From: Brevundimonas sp.
Lineage (GTDB): Bacteria > Pseudomonadota > Alphaproteobacteria > Caulobacterales > Caulobacteraceae
Length of the DNA: 64,000 nt
Reading direction: 5' to 3'
Assembly: GCF_016742135.1 (NCBI RefSeq)
Contig: NZ_JACVCG010000002.1
Coordinates: 372,001-436,000, forward strand
Shown here: positions 51,527-62,857 of the stretch, piece after piece
Layout: every line of letters begins with the position of its first letter
How positions within the stretch are numbered: the stretch's first letter is position 1
Translations under genes and position numbers: made by a program
The notes under the pieces: generated by a model
Told to the model about the DNA's origin: nothing
Seen by the model: only the letters and a program-made list of their open reading frames with translations
Databases searched by the model: none

Positions 51527-52243
51527 TCAGAGTTCAGACAGAAGGGATTGCATACGCAGGATTTCGGCCGACTGGTCGGCGACGACGGATGCCGCGAAGT
51601 CCGACAGCATCGGATCATTGCCGGAGTCCGGCCAGGACAGCAGCTCATCGACCATGTCGAGGGCACCCTGATGGTGCTGGATCATGCCCTCGAGGAACAG
51701 GCGATCGAATTCGGGCCCTTCGGCGGCGGCCAGCGCGCGCATCTGGGCCGGTGACAACATGCCGGGCATGATCGGAACCGTGTCGGGATCGACCGGCGCC
51801 GCGCCGTGGCCGCCATGGCCGGCGTGGGCGTCGTGGCCCGTACGAGCGTCGTGGGCCGTTGAGGCCGACGGGGCAGGTCCGTGGCCAGCGTGCAGGTCTG
51901 CGGCTTCCAGCGGCAGGCCGCGCGACAGAAGCCAGTTCTGCATCAGGTCGATCTCGGCTTCCTGGCTGAGGGCGATGCGGCGACCGATGGCGCGAACGGC
52001 GGGCGAACTGGCCCGGGTCTGCAGCAGCTCGACCATCTCCACGGCCTGGCCGTGGTGGACGATCATGTGCTGCATGAAGCGGACGTCCTGCTCGGTATAG
52101 GTCGTGCGGCTGAGGTCGACGGCCTCGGCGGCCGTGATCTGGCGCGAGGCGGCACCGGGGGCGCCCGGGTTCACGATCGGGGCCGCAACGGGGTCCTGGG
52201 CGACGATCAGACCGGCCAGGGCAATGCCCAGATAGTGAAACAA
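51527..52243 (-). CDS. DUF305 family protein, His-rich
   Basis: The 238-aa protein has an N-terminal hydrophobic signal segment, then FMQHMIVHHGQAVEMVELL and a later EGMIQHHQGALDMVDELL, the twin DUF305 helical motifs with Met/His metal ligands. A linker between them is very rich in His and Gly (DAHAGHGGHG). DUF305 proteins are ferritin-like helical bundles that bind metal in the periplasm. It forms an operon with the LVIVD gene. A metal-binding role fits the His richness. Confidence 0.88.
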   Translation of the reverse strand: MFHYLGIALAGLIVAQDPVAAPIVNPGAPGAASRQITAAEAVDLSRTTYTEQDVRFMQHMIVHHGQAVEMVELLQTRASSPAVRAIGRRIALSQEAEIDLMQNWLLSRGLPLEAADLHAGHGPAPSASTAHDARTGHDAHAGHGGHGAAPVDPDTVPIMPGMLSPAQMRALAAAEGPEFDRLFLEGMIQHHQGALDMVDELLSWPDSGNDPMLSDFAASVVADQSAEILRMQSLLSEL

Positions 52244-52369
52244 GACGCGAAACCCCTACCCATTCTCGACGCGGGGCAGACTAGGTCCGCAAGGGTCGGA
52301 GGCGCAAGGAGAAAGGCCCCTGCCCCAACCTTACAAATCGCTCATGTTCGCCCCGCGCGGCGCGCGATC

Positions 52370-53773
52370 CTAGATGTGGATCACCCGGCCATACGCATCC
52401 AGCGCGGCCTCGTGCATGGCCTCGGACATCGTGGGGTGCGGATAGACAATGCCGTGGATGTCCTCTTCGGTCGCCTCAAGCGTGATGGCGGTAACATAGC
52501 CCTGGATCATCTCGGTCACCTCGGCGCCGATCATATGGGCCCCGATCAGGGCGCCCGTCTTCGCGTCGAAGATGGTCTTCACAAAGCCCTCGGTCTCGCC
52601 CGAGGCGATGGCCTTGCCGTTCACCTTGAAAGGGAAGCGGCCGATCTTCACTTCGCGCTTTTCTTCCTTCGCCTGCTGCTCGGTGATGCCGACCGAGGCG
52701 ACCTGGGGCTGGGCATAGGTACAGCCGGCGATGGGGGAATGGACATTGGGCGTCTTGAAGCCCGCGATGTGCTCGGCGGCGTGGATGCCTTCGTGCGAGG
52801 CCTTGTGCGCCAGCCAGGGCGCGCCGGCGCAGTCGCCGATGGCGTAGAGGCCCTTCACATTGGTGCGGCAGTGGCCGTCGATGGTGATGTGGCCGCGGTC
52901 CATGGTGACGCCCAGCGCCTCCAGCCCGATGCCGTCGGTATTGGCAGTGATGCCGACCGCCGAGATGCAGACCTCGGCCTCGAGCGTTTCGTCACCCTTG
53001 GCGGATTTGATCGAAACGGCGACGCCCTTGGTCGATTTCTTCACCGAATTGACGGTGCAGCCGGTGCGGAATTTCATGCCGCGCTTTTCGAACGCCTTTT
53101 GCGCGGCCTTCGAGACCTCGATGTCCTCGACCGGCATGATGCGGTCGACGGCCTCGACCACCGTGACCTCGGCCCCGAGCGCACGATAGAAGCTGCCGAA
53201 CTCGATGCCGATGGCGCCCGAGCCGATCACGACGATGGATTTGGGCATGAATTTCGGCGCCATGGCCTCGCGATAGGCCCAGATGCGGTCGCCGTCGGCT
53301 TCCAGCCCGATCTGGGGGATGGCGCGGGCGCGGGCGCCGACCGCCAGCATGACGGCCTTGGCCTCGACCGTGCGGCTGCCCCCGGCCTTGAGGTCGATGA
53401 CGACCTTGGGGGCGGCCTTGCCCTTTTCCAGCTTCGCCGTGCCCTCGATGACCTCGATCTTGTTCTTTTTCATCAGGAAACCGACGCCGCTGTTCAGCTG
53501 TTTGGCGACGTTCCGCGACCGCTGGATGATGGCCTCGAAGTCGAACCCGACCTTGTCGGCGCTGAGGCCATAGTCCTTGAGGTGGCTCAGGCTCTCGTAC
53601 TTTTCGCCCGACTTGAGCAGGGCCTTGGTCGGGATACAGCCCCAGTTCAGGCAGATCCCGCCCAGGTTTTCGCGCTCGACGATGGCGACCTTCTGGCCCA
53701 GCTGGCTGGCCCGAATGGCCGCCACATAGCCGCCCGGGCCCGAGCCGATGACGATGAGATCGAATTCAGCCAC
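52370..53773 (-). CDS. lpd: Dihydrolipoyl dehydrogenase (E3)
   Basis: The 467-aa flavoprotein has GSGPGGYVAAIRAS (FAD), ENLGGICLNWGCIPTKALL (redox disulfide), GSGAIGIEFGSFY (NAD) and YPHPTMSEAMHEA (catalytic His-Glu). It reoxidises dihydrolipoyl groups of the pyruvate and other 2-oxoacid dehydrogenase complexes. It ends the minus-strand pdh series, 10 nt after pdhC. Confidence 0.97.
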   Translation of the reverse strand: MAEFDLIVIGSGPGGYVAAIRASQLGQKVAIVERENLGGICLNWGCIPTKALLKSGEKYESLSHLKDYGLSADKVGFDFEAIIQRSRNVAKQLNSGVGFLMKKNKIEVIEGTAKLEKGKAAPKVVIDLKAGGSRTVEAKAVMLAVGARARAIPQIGLEADGDRIWAYREAMAPKFMPKSIVVIGSGAIGIEFGSFYRALGAEVTVVEAVDRIMPVEDIEVSKAAQKAFEKRGMKFRTGCTVNSVKKSTKGVAVSIKSAKGDETLEAEVCISAVGITANTDGIGLEALGVTMDRGHITIDGHCRTNVKGLYAIGDCAGAPWLAHKASHEGIHAAEHIAGFKTPNVHSPIAGCTYAQPQVASVGITEQQAKEEKREVKIGRFPFKVNGKAIASGETEGFVKTIFDAKTGALIGAHMIGAEVTEMIQGYVTAITLEATEEDIHGIVYPHPTMSEAMHEAALDAYGRVIHI

Positions 53774-53783
53774 GGTGTCGTCC

Positions 53784-55055
53784 TTACGCCAGCATCGTCA
53801 CGGGGTTTTCGATCATCGGCTTGAACGCCTGCAGGAAGCGGGCGCCGATGGCCCCGTCGACCACGCGGTGATCGCAGGTCAGGGTGACCGTCATGACGGT
53901 CGCGACCGCCAGACTGTCGCCACGCACGACGGGGCGCTTCTCCCCTGCCCCGACGCTCATGATCGCGCCCTGGGGCTCGTTGAGGATCGAGGCAAAGGAC
54001 TTGATGCCGAACATGCCGAGGTTCGAGACCGAGAAGGTGCCGCCCTGGAATTCCTCGGGCTTCAGCTTGCGGTCGCGGGCGCGCTTGGCCAGGTCCTTGG
54101 ATTCCGTGGCGATCTCGGCCAGCGACTTGGTCTCGGCCTTGCGGATGATCGGGGTGATCAGGCCGCCGTCGATGGCCACCGCCATGGCGACATCGGCGTG
54201 GTGATGCAGGGCGATGCCTTCCGGCGAATAGCTGGCGTTGGCCTCTGGGACGGCCTTCAGGGCCATGGCCACGGCCTTCATGATGAAGTCGTTGACCGAA
54301 ACCTTGATGCCCTGCGGTTCGAGGATCGCATTGACCTGGGCGCGGGCAGCCAGCAGGCCGTCGATCTCGCAATCGATGGTCAGCGGGAAGTGCGGCACGT
54401 CGCGGAAGCTGTCGGTCAGGCGGCGGGCGATGGCCTTCCGCATGCCGTCCAGCGGGATCAGATCATAGCTGCCGTCCGGGATGCCCATCTGAGCCAGAGA
54501 CTGAACCTTGCGGGGTTCGCCCTGGGTCGCGGCGGTCGAGGTCGCAACGGTGCCGCCCTTCAGGCCCTCGACGTCGCGCTTGACGATACGCCCGTGCGGA
54601 CCCGTGCCCTTGACCGACTTCAGGTCGACGCCGTTCTGCGCGGCGATACGCCGGGCCAGCGGCGAGGCGAAGATGCGTTCGCCGTCTTTCGCGGGGGCCG
54701 GTGAGGCCTTGGGAGCCTCCGCCTTCTCAGCCTTCGGCTCCGGCTTGGGCTCGGGCGTCGCTTCAGCCTTGGCCTCGTCCTTCGCAGGCTCAGCCTTCTT
54801 CGGCGCGGGTGCAGCGTCGTCGCCGGCCAGGCGGGCGATGGGGGTGTTGACCTTCACGCCCTCGGTCCCGGCCTCGACCAGAATTTCCAGCACTTCGCCC
54901 TCATCGACGGCCTCGACCTCCATGGTCGCCTTGTCGGTCTCGATCTCGGCGATCACATCCCCGGCCGAGACGGTGTCGCCGACCTTGACGTGCCATTTGG
55001 CCAGAACGCCCTCTTCCATCGTCGGGGACAGGGCGGGCATCAAAATGTCGGTCAT
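53784..55055 (-). CDS. pdhC: Pyruvate dehydrogenase E2 (dihydrolipoyl acetyltransferase)
   Basis: The 423-aa protein has a lipoyl domain at the N-terminus ([25 protein letters not shown], lipoyl Lys in DKA), a Pro/Ala/Glu-rich linker, and a peripheral-subunit-binding segment with [12 protein letters not shown]. The catalytic domain ends in [18 protein letters not shown], where the DHRxxDG motif is the active site. It transfers acetyl groups to CoA in the complex core. It is followed after 10 nt by lpd. Confidence 0.97.
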   Translation of the reverse strand: MTDILMPALSPTMEEGVLAKWHVKVGDTVSAGDVIAEIETDKATMEVEAVDEGEVLEILVEAGTEGVKVNTPIARLAGDDAAPAPKKAEPAKDEAKAEATPEPKPEPKAEKAEAPKASPAPAKDGERIFASPLARRIAAQNGVDLKSVKGTGPHGRIVKRDVEGLKGGTVATSTAATQGEPRKVQSLAQMGIPDGSYDLIPLDGMRKAIARRLTDSFRDVPHFPLTIDCEIDGLLAARAQVNAILEPQGIKVSVNDFIMKAVAMALKAVPEANASYSPEGIALHHHADVAMAVAIDGGLITPIIRKAETKSLAEIATESKDLAKRARDRKLKPEEFQGGTFSVSNLGMFGIKSFASILNEPQGAIMSVGAGEKRPVVRGDSLAVATVMTVTLTCDHRVVDGAIGARFLQAFKPMIENPVTMLA

Positions 55056-55062
55056 GCGGCGC

Positions 55063-55362
55063 TCACTCCTTCTCGACGAGGGTCTGGACGTCGTTGCGCT
55101 TCAGGATGTCCGAGAAGCCCTCGAGGATGGCGTTATAGGCCTTCCGCTCATCCTGGCCGTGACGGACGGCATAGCCGTGGGCCATGTGTTTCGCCGCCAG
55201 CGCCAGCATGTGGCCGTACTGGCGCGGGTCGTTGAAGGCGGGCTTGATCGACATGACCGGCTCGCCACGCGACCACCACATGCGTGTGAACTCGACGGCA
55301 TCAGGGTCGGAGGCAACGCTTTCCGGCGTCGTCAGCTGGAATTCGGAGATTTCCTGGGTCAT
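55063..55362 (-). CDS. DUF5076-like protein in the pdh operon
   Basis: The 99-aa protein ([16 protein letters not shown]) overlaps the pdhB stop (ATGA at 55359) and ends 7 nt before pdhC. Segments such as [21 protein letters not shown] and [22 protein letters not shown] fit the small DUF5076 family found inside alphaproteobacterial pdh clusters, as I recall it. Function is unknown; the tight overlap suggests an accessory role in the complex or its assembly. Confidence 0.85.
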   Translation of the reverse strand: MTQEISEFQLTTPESVASDPDAVEFTRMWWSRGEPVMSIKPAFNDPRQYGHMLALAAKHMAHGYAVRHGQDERKAYNAILEGFSDILKRNDVQTLVEKE

Positions 55363-56747
55363 GCGGTCACCGATTTCACAGCCTTGATGATCTTGTCGAC
55401 GCCCGGAAGCGACAGGGCTTCCAGATTGGCGGCATAGGGCAGCGGCACATCTTCCTGATGCACGCGCAGGGGCGGGGCATCCAGATAGTCGAAGGCGTGT
55501 TCGATGACCCGGGCCACGACCTCGGCTCCGACGCCCATGGGACCCCAGCCTTCCTCGGCCGAGACCAGACGGTTGGTCTTCTTCACGCTCTCAACGATGG
55601 TCTCGTGATCCAGAGGGCGCAGGGTCCGCAGATCGACGACCTCGCACTCGATCCCCTCCTCCGCCAGCTTTTCAGCGGCCTGCAGGGCAAAGCCGACCAT
55701 GCGGCTGTGGGCCGTGATGGTGACGTCGGTGCCCTCGCGGCGGACCTTGGCCTTGCCGATCGGCAGGACGTAGTCCTCGACCTCGGGCACGTCGAACTCC
55801 AGGCCGTACATCATCTCGTGCTCGAGGAAGACGACCGGATTGGGATCGCGGATCGCCGCCTTCAGCAGGCCCTTGGCGTCGGCGGCGTCATAGGGGGCAA
55901 TGACCTTCAGGCCGGGCACCTGGGCGTACCAGGCGGAATAGTCCTGGCTGTGCTGGGCGCCGACACGGCTTGCGGCCCCGTTTGGCCCGCGGAACACGAT
56001 CGGCGCACGGATCTGACCGCCCGACATATAGAGGGTCTTGGCCGCCGAGTTGATGATGTGGTCGATGGCCTGCATGCCAAAGTTCCAGGTCATGAACTCG
56101 ACGATCGGTTTCAGCCCCGCCATGGCCGCGCCGACGCCCAGACCGGCAAAGCCGTGCTCGGTGATCGGGGTGTCGACAACGCGCTTGTCGCCGAATTCCT
56201 GCAGCAGCTCGCGGCTGACCTTGTAGGCTCCCTGGTACTGGGCGACCTCCTCGCCGATCAGGAAGACGCTTTCGTCGCGGCGCATCTCCTCGGCCATGGC
56301 GTCGCGCAGGGCGTCGCGGATGGTGGTCTTCACCAGTTTGGCGTCGCCGGGAATCTCGGGATCGCGCAGCTCGACCTTGGGCGTGGACGTCTCCGGCGGG
56401 GCCTTTTCGGGATCGCCTGTCTTGCCTTCGGCCGTGGCTTTCGGTGCGTCGGCCTCGGCCCTGGCAGAGTCCGGAGCGTCCGACGTCGGCGCAGGCGCGG
56501 CCGCGCCGTCCTCACCGGCCAGACGGGCGATGGGCGTATTGACTTTCACGCCTTCGGAGCCCTCGGCCACGAGGATTTCCAGCACTTCGCCCTCATCGAC
56601 AGCCTCGACCTCCATGGTCGCCTTGTCGGTTTCGATTTCGGCGATCACATCCCCGGCAGAGACCGTGTCCCCCGCCTTGATGTGCCATTTGGTCAGCGTG
56701 CCCTCTTCCATCGTGGGCGACAGCGCCGGCATCAGAATGTCGGTCAC
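55359..56747 (-). CDS. pdhB: Pyruvate dehydrogenase E1 beta with lipoyl domain
   Basis: The 462-aa protein has an N-terminal lipoyl domain ([21 protein letters not shown] with lipoyl Lys), a Pro/Ala-rich linker, then the E1-beta transketolase-like domain with [21 protein letters not shown] and [17 protein letters not shown]. The lipoyl domain on E1-beta is a feature of alphaproteobacterial PdhB. It binds thiamine diphosphate together with PdhA. It starts 2 nt after the pdhA stop. Confidence 0.96.
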   Translation of the reverse strand: MTDILMPALSPTMEEGTLTKWHIKAGDTVSAGDVIAEIETDKATMEVEAVDEGEVLEILVAEGSEGVKVNTPIARLAGEDGAAAPAPTSDAPDSARAEADAPKATAEGKTGDPEKAPPETSTPKVELRDPEIPGDAKLVKTTIRDALRDAMAEEMRRDESVFLIGEEVAQYQGAYKVSRELLQEFGDKRVVDTPITEHGFAGLGVGAAMAGLKPIVEFMTWNFGMQAIDHIINSAAKTLYMSGGQIRAPIVFRGPNGAASRVGAQHSQDYSAWYAQVPGLKVIAPYDAADAKGLLKAAIRDPNPVVFLEHEMMYGLEFDVPEVEDYVLPIGKAKVRREGTDVTITAHSRMVGFALQAAEKLAEEGIECEVVDLRTLRPLDHETIVESVKKTNRLVSAEEGWGPMGVGAEVVARVIEHAFDYLDAPPLRVHQEDVPLPYAANLEALSLPGVDKIIKAVKSVTA

Positions 56748-56749
56748 GT

Positions 56750-57769
56750 TCAGGCCTCCACGTAGACGTCAGTGTAGAGCTCGGAGGGGTCCGGCTCGGG
56801 GCTTTCCTGGGCGAACTGGACGGCCTCGGCGACGATGGACTTCACCTCGGCGTCGATGGCCTTGATCTCGTCCTCGGTGGCCTTGGCGTCGGCCAGCAAC
56901 TTCTTCACATGGTCGATCGGGTCGCGGGTCGTCTTGACCTCATCGACCTCTTCCTTGGCCCGGTATTTGGCGGGATCCGACATGGAGTGGCCGCGGTAGC
57001 GATAGGTCTTCATCTCGAGGATGTAGGGGCCGCCGCCTTCGCGCGCGCGCTTGACCGCCCTTGCCACCGCGTCGCGCACGGCGATCACGTCCATGCCGTC
57101 GACCTGCTCGCCCGGGATGCCGAAGCTGGCGCCGCGCTCGCTGAGCTGCGTCGTCGAGGACGAGCGCTCGATGCTCGTGCCCATGGCGTACTGGTTGTTT
57201 TCGATGATGTAGATGGCCGGCAGCTTCCACAGCTGGGCCATGTTGAAGCTTTCATAGACCTGGCCCTGATTGGCCGCGCCGTCGCCGAAATAGACGAAGG
57301 CGACCGAGTCATCGCCGCGATAGCGACCGGCAAAGGCGAGGCCCGTGCCCAGCGCAACCTGCGCGCCGACGATGCCATGCCCGCCATAGAAGCCAGTCGG
57401 CACGTCGAACATGTGCATCGAGCCGCCCTTGCCCTTCGACGAGCCACCAATGCGGCCGGTCAGCTCGGCCATGACCTCTTTGGGATCCATGCCTGCGCAC
57501 AGCATGTGGCCGTGGTCGCGATAGCCGGTGATGATCTTGTCGTGGCCCTGTTTGACGCTTTCCTGCACGCCGACGGCCACGGCTTCCTGGCCGATATAGA
57601 GGTGGCAGAAACCGCCGATCAGGCCCATGCCGTACAGCTGGCCCGCCCGCTCCTCGAAACGGCGGATCAGCACCATTTCGCGGTAGTAGCGCAGCAGGTC
57701 TTCCTTGGTCGCGGCGGGGCCGTTGGACCGTTTGGCGGACGTGGATTTCTGTGCGGCGGCTTTCGCCAT
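56750..57769 (-). CDS. pdhA: Pyruvate dehydrogenase E1 alpha
   Basis: The 339-aa protein has [16 protein letters not shown], the thiamine diphosphate motif [24 protein letters not shown]...NN, and a phosphorylation-loop-like [13 protein letters not shown]. It decarboxylates pyruvate in the complex. It is the first pdh gene after the eno-ftsB unit, about 118 nt downstream of ftsB. The start MAKAAAQKS has a basic, Ala-rich N-terminus. Confidence 0.96.
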   Translation of the reverse strand: MAKAAAQKSTSAKRSNGPAATKEDLLRYYREMVLIRRFEERAGQLYGMGLIGGFCHLYIGQEAVAVGVQESVKQGHDKIITGYRDHGHMLCAGMDPKEVMAELTGRIGGSSKGKGGSMHMFDVPTGFYGGHGIVGAQVALGTGLAFAGRYRGDDSVAFVYFGDGAANQGQVYESFNMAQLWKLPAIYIIENNQYAMGTSIERSSSTTQLSERGASFGIPGEQVDGMDVIAVRDAVARAVKRAREGGGPYILEMKTYRYRGHSMSDPAKYRAKEEVDEVKTTRDPIDHVKKLLADAKATEDEIKAIDAEVKSIVAEAVQFAQESPEPDPSELYTDVYVEA

Positions 57770-57886
57770 CCGGGCCTCCCGGCGTTGCGGCCCGTCGCAC
57801 CTGCGCGCGGCCTGTCATTACGAAAGCGGCTTTAGCAGCCTTCGTTCCGAAAACGCAAAGCGGCCCGCCCGGGCTGTAACATTAGT

Positions 57887-58219
57887 TTAGAGAGCGGGCG
57901 CAGCCTGTGTCGGGGCCGGCGTCGTCAGGCTGACCCGGATGACGTGGTCGGCCGGGTCGGCATAGCCCAGCAGCACGCGCGCCCGCTCTTCCAGCAGGTC
58001 GCGCGACAGGTGGTCGGTCTGAAGGTAGCGAACGCGCAGTTCCAGCTCCTGGCGCTCCTCGGTCAGCCGCAAGGCCGCCGCCTCACGGTCGGCCAGGGTC
58101 GCGGCGCGCTCGTCCCCGGTCAGCAGGCCATACTGCCCGGTCAGGGCCTGCACCCCCAGATAGAGGACGCTCAACAGAAGCAAGGCGGACAGGGCGTAGG
58201 GTTTCATCCATTCAGGCAC
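57887..58219 (-). CDS. ftsB: FtsB/DivIC family septum protein
   Basis: The 110-aa protein has an N-terminal TM segment (LSALLLLSVLYLGVQALTG), a charged coiled-coil (EAAALRLTEERQELELRVRYLQTDHLSRDLLEERARVLLGY), and a Pro/Ala-rich tail. It matches FtsB/DivIC division proteins that link FtsQ and FtsL. The eno-ftsB-pdhA order is a common alphaproteobacterial arrangement. Confidence 0.9.
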   Translation of the reverse strand: MPEWMKPYALSALLLLSVLYLGVQALTGQYGLLTGDERAATLADREAAALRLTEERQELELRVRYLQTDHLSRDLLEERARVLLGYADPADHVIRVSLTTPAPTQAAPAL

Positions 58220-58329
58220 TGGGAACGCTCCTTCTGAGCGTGAACTATGGTTCCCGATGTCTGCATGAAAATGCCTAACGAACCGTAGCTTGGCCGCAGG
58301 ATTTCAGCGCCTGAACAGAGTTGTCCGGC

Positions 58330-59688
<1,359 letters not shown>

Positions 59689-60306
59689 TCAGGCGCAGCC
59701 CTCGACGTACTGGATCGAGGGGCCCCCGGCGTGGATAGCCGTGACGGTGCCGTCGCCGCCGATCTCATAGACGATGCCACGGGCGTTCTGGTCCTCGATG
59801 TAGCCTTCGCCCCCGCCGCGACTCCAGACGGTGACATATTCGGCAGGCGCGGCCTGATACTTGTGCGGCGTGACAATGGCCTGATCCCCGTAGGCGGCCT
59901 TGACGCGGGCGGCCGTGTCGCCGACGCGGAGGCCCCTGTCGGTCATGATGTCGGAGGGATCGGTCAGCGAAATACGCGTCAGGCGGCCATTCTCGACCAT
60001 CAGAAGCATGGACCCGGGCGCCCGTTCAGGACGGAACTGGTCACAGCTTTCGGGATCGGGGCCGCCCACAGCATTCGGGTTGGCATCCTCGCCCAGGGCC
60101 TCAATGATCTCGGCGCGGGTCATGCCGATCCGCAGGGATTCCCACCCCTCGCCCGTCAGATTGACGCCCGTCGTGGCCCCGGCGGTCGGCTGGGTCGCCG
60201 CGGGCGGCGCAGTGGACTCGACCGGAGTATCGGCTTCAGGGCTGCAGGCCGCGACCAGGGCGATCATTCCGGCTGCGGCGAACAGCGATTTCAGGTGGTG
60301 TGACAT
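59689..60306 (-). CDS. Lipoprotein of unknown function
   Basis: Starting at ATG 60306, the 205-aa protein has a lipobox ending VAACS, then a Pro/Thr-rich linker, then GEGWESLRIGMTRAEIIEALGE followed by strand-rich segments with a Cys (ESCDQF). The layout suggests a periplasmic domain related to SmpA/BamE-like or small repeat folds, not firmly assigned. It lies 80 nt upstream of eno on the same strand and may be transcribed with it. Confidence 0.65.
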   Translation of the reverse strand: MSHHLKSLFAAAGMIALVAACSPEADTPVESTAPPAATQPTAGATTGVNLTGEGWESLRIGMTRAEIIEALGEDANPNAVGGPDPESCDQFRPERAPGSMLLMVENGRLTRISLTDPSDIMTDRGLRVGDTAARVKAAYGDQAIVTPHKYQAAPAEYVTVWSRGGGEGYIEDQNARGIVYEIGGDGTVTAIHAGGPSIQYVEGCA

Positions 60307-60412
60307 GTGATGACTCTCCCTCGTCGGCAGCGAAACGCACAAAGCGCCGCCCGGTGCCCCGGACGGCGCTGAAAGGTGCAGACAGCCAGGTGTCGCCGAA
60401 GAAGCGGTGGAC

Positions 60413-60595
60413 CTAGTCTTCCCTGGGCGTCAGGACCTGGCGGCCGCGATAGGTGCCGGTCTTCAGGTCGATGTGGTGCGGACGCTTCAGCTCGCCCGTG
60501 TCCTTGTCCTCGACATAGGCGTTGGTGCCCAGCGAGTCGTGGGCGCGACGCATGTTGCGACGCGAGGGGGATACTTTGCGCTTCGGAACGGCCAT
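60413..60595 (-). CDS. rpmF: 50S ribosomal protein L32
   Basis: With ATG 60595 the product is 60 aa and begins [20 protein letters not shown], the standard L32 N-terminus. It is basic and ends [12 protein letters not shown]. It stands alone, between the lipoprotein gene and the GNAT gene, and is full length for alphaproteobacteria. The zinc-binding Cys residues found in some L32 proteins are absent. Confidence 0.97.
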   Translation of the reverse strand: MAVPKRKVSPSRRNMRRAHDSLGTNAYVEDKDTGELKRPHHIDLKTGTYRGRQVLTPRED

Positions 60596-60720
60596 GTCCG
60601 TCTCAATCTTGGTTAGAGGCACCCGATCGGGCGCGAAAACAATTGCGGCGGCCCAATATCCCGGAGAAACCGGGTGAGCCGCCAGCGGAGGGCGGCTTAT
60701 GCCTCAACCCGCGCCGGAGT

Positions 60721-61755
60721 TCAAGCGCCTGTGCGAGCCAGCCATTCCGCGCGGGAAACGGCATAGAAATAGCTGTTCTTCCACTCGCCACCCACGTTCC
60801 AGGTCCGCTCCGCAAAGCCGGTGCGGCGAAAGCCGAGGCTCTCCAGCAGACGAATCGAGGCGGCATTGTCGGGATCGACGTCTGCCGTGGCCTCGGCGTG
60901 ATCGGTCAGGGCGAACAGGCGATCCAGCACGGCCACGGTGGCCTCACGGGCCAGCCCCTGTCCCCAATGGTCGGGGTGGAGGATGTAGCCGATGTCGGGC
61001 GCAGCAAAGAAGCCGGCCTTGCCGATCACCTGCCCGTCGCGCTCGATCAGAAAGTCGAGGCCGGAGTACTGACGGGTGATCATGCTGTCCAGCCAGGCGC
61101 GGGTCTGGTCCATGCTCTCGTGCGGGGGCGAGGACCACCAGGTCATGGCTTCCGGCCGGGTGAAGACGGCGTGCAGGGCGTCGAGGTCGTCCAGCGCGGC
61201 GGGTCTCAGCACCAGTCGGTCGGTGACGATCCGGTCCAGCGGCTTTTCCAGCACGGTGAAGGCCAGATCGTCGCGCTTCGGCAGGCCAAAGCGGGGGTCG
61301 GTGGCCGGAAAGGGCCGGGTCTCGCCTGTCAGCCCGTAGCCGCGCCGCTGATACCATTGGATCAGCTCGTGCCGGTGGACAATGACCGTCATCTCCATGC
61401 GCCGGGTGTGGAAATGCCGGAAGGCGTACGCTTCGGCCGCGGCGATCAGACGGCGGCCCAAACCCCTGGCCTGCTGGGCCGGATCGACGGTCAGCATACC
61501 GAGATAGGCCAGCCCCTCCCCCCGGTCGGTGATATGGACACAGCCAGTCAGGGCCTCGCCGTCGACCGCGACCAGCACGATCTGATCGGGCAGGGTGATC
61601 GCTGACAGCAGGGAGGCGCGGTCGATGCGGCTGCCGTCCAGCAGGTCGGCCTCATGTGTCCAGCCGCGCCGGGCGCTGTCACCGCGATAGGCGGCGTGGA
61701 CCAGGGCGTGCAGCGCCTCGAGATCATCGGGCGTGGCGGGACGGATCTCAGACAT
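60721..61755 (-). CDS. Two-domain GNAT acetyltransferase
   Basis: The 344-aa protein consists of two GNAT domains. The first (1-about 170) has LGMLTVDPAQQARGLGRRLIAAAEAYA and the RRGYGL end. The second (about 175-344) has the RimJ/RimL type LRPAALDDLDALHAVF, HPDHWGQGLAREATVAVLDRLFA and ESLGFRRTGF. Each would bind acetyl-CoA; substrates are unknown. It overlaps the downstream end of the DAO-type gene by 8 nt, so it is co-translated with it. Confidence 0.9.
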   Translation of the reverse strand: MSEIRPATPDDLEALHALVHAAYRGDSARRGWTHEADLLDGSRIDRASLLSAITLPDQIVLVAVDGEALTGCVHITDRGEGLAYLGMLTVDPAQQARGLGRRLIAAAEAYAFRHFHTRRMEMTVIVHRHELIQWYQRRGYGLTGETRPFPATDPRFGLPKRDDLAFTVLEKPLDRIVTDRLVLRPAALDDLDALHAVFTRPEAMTWWSSPPHESMDQTRAWLDSMITRQYSGLDFLIERDGQVIGKAGFFAAPDIGYILHPDHWGQGLAREATVAVLDRLFALTDHAEATADVDPDNAASIRLLESLGFRRTGFAERTWNVGGEWKNSYFYAVSRAEWLARTGA

Positions 61756-62857
61756 CCAGCCGGTCCGCGACGATTTCCCCGAGCGCCAGCGAGCTGGTCA
61801 GGCCCGGGCTTTCGATGCCGAACAGGGCTATCAGGCCCTCGAGGCCGTGAACTTCGGTACCGTGAAGCTGGAAGTCGGGCTGGTCCTCACCCTCGCCATG
61901 CAGCTTGGGCCGGATACCGGCATAGTCCGGGACCAGACGTTCGACCTCAACACCGGGCCAGAAGCGACGGATGTAATGCGCAAAGACGTCGCGCCTGTCC
62001 GGATCGACGGAATAGTCCTCCGTCTCGACAAAGGCGAGATCCGGGCCGAACACCCCCTGCCCGCCCAGATCCTTGCGGTAGTGGGTGCCGAGCGCCCCCT
62101 TGATGGGCGGCGGGTAGATCAGGCGATTGAAGGGTGCCGGACCGGTCAGGCGGAAATATACGCCCTTGCCGAAATGACCTTCGGGAATGCGGTCTGCGGG
62201 ATAGTCCTCGATCGAACGGGCGACGGCCTGGGCCGACAGGCCGGGGGCGGCGACCAGCAGGCGGCTGGTGACGGTCATGCCCCCCTCTCCGCCCACCCGG
62301 ATCGAGAAGCCGCCACCGCTCAGTGGTTCCGCCCCCTTGAGCGGCGCCGAGACGACAACCGACCCGCCCGCGTCCTCAATCTCGCCTTGCAGGGCCAACA
62401 TATAGCCGTGGCTGTCGAACACGCCGCTCTCGGGAGACAGGATGGCGGCATGGGCATTGAGGGCGGGCTCGAGCGTCCGGGCCTGGTCGCCGGTCAGAGG
62501 CTCCAGCCCCTCGACGCCATTGGTCGTGCCCTGCCGTAAGATGGTCTCGATGCGCCCGACTTCTGCTTCGTCGGTCGCCACGACCAGCTTTCCACATTTC
62601 CAGTGGTCGACCTTACGGCTCTCCAGAAAGGCATAGAGCAGGCGCCGCCCCTCGACACAGGCGCGCGCCTTCAGCGAGCCGGTCGGATAGTAGAGCCCGC
62701 CGTGGATGACCTCGGAGTTGCGCGAGGACACGCCCTGACCGATGTGGGCCTCTTTCTCGAGCACCAGAACCGTCAGGCCCCGCCTCGACAGCGCCCGACC
62801 ACAGGCAAGGCCCACCGCCCCTGCCCCCACGACCGTGGCGTCGAAATCGAAGCTCAT
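61748..62857 (-). CDS. FAD-dependent oxidoreductase, LhgO/DAO type
   Basis: The 369-aa protein has an N-terminal FAD motif (ATVVGAGAVGLACGRALSRRGLTVLVLEKEAHIGQGVSSRNSEVIHGGLYY), which fits the L-2-hydroxyglutarate oxidase/DAO family, and ends with YAGIRPKLHGEGEDQPDF. It oxidises a 2-hydroxy acid or amine; L-2-hydroxyglutarate is the leading candidate. It overlaps the COQ10-like gene at its start (ATGA) and the GNAT gene at its end. Confidence 0.82.
   Translation of the reverse strand: MSFDFDATVVGAGAVGLACGRALSRRGLTVLVLEKEAHIGQGVSSRNSEVIHGGLYYPTGSLKARACVEGRRLLYAFLESRKVDHWKCGKLVVATDEAEVGRIETILRQGTTNGVEGLEPLTGDQARTLEPALNAHAAILSPESGVFDSHGYMLALQGEIEDAGGSVVVSAPLKGAEPLSGGGFSIRVGGEGGMTVTSRLLVAAPGLSAQAVARSIEDYPADRIPEGHFGKGVYFRLTGPAPFNRLIYPPPIKGALGTHYRKDLGGQGVFGPDLAFVETEDYSVDPDRRDVFAHYIRRFWPGVEVERLVPDYAGIRPKLHGEGEDQPDFQLHGTEVHGLEGLIALFGIESPGLTSSLALGEIVADRLDV

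Noticed and set aside
51881-53824. 647-aa plus-strand ORF opposite lpd and DUF305
   Set aside because: Asp/Gly/Leu-rich shadow; both opposite genes carry unambiguous family motifs.
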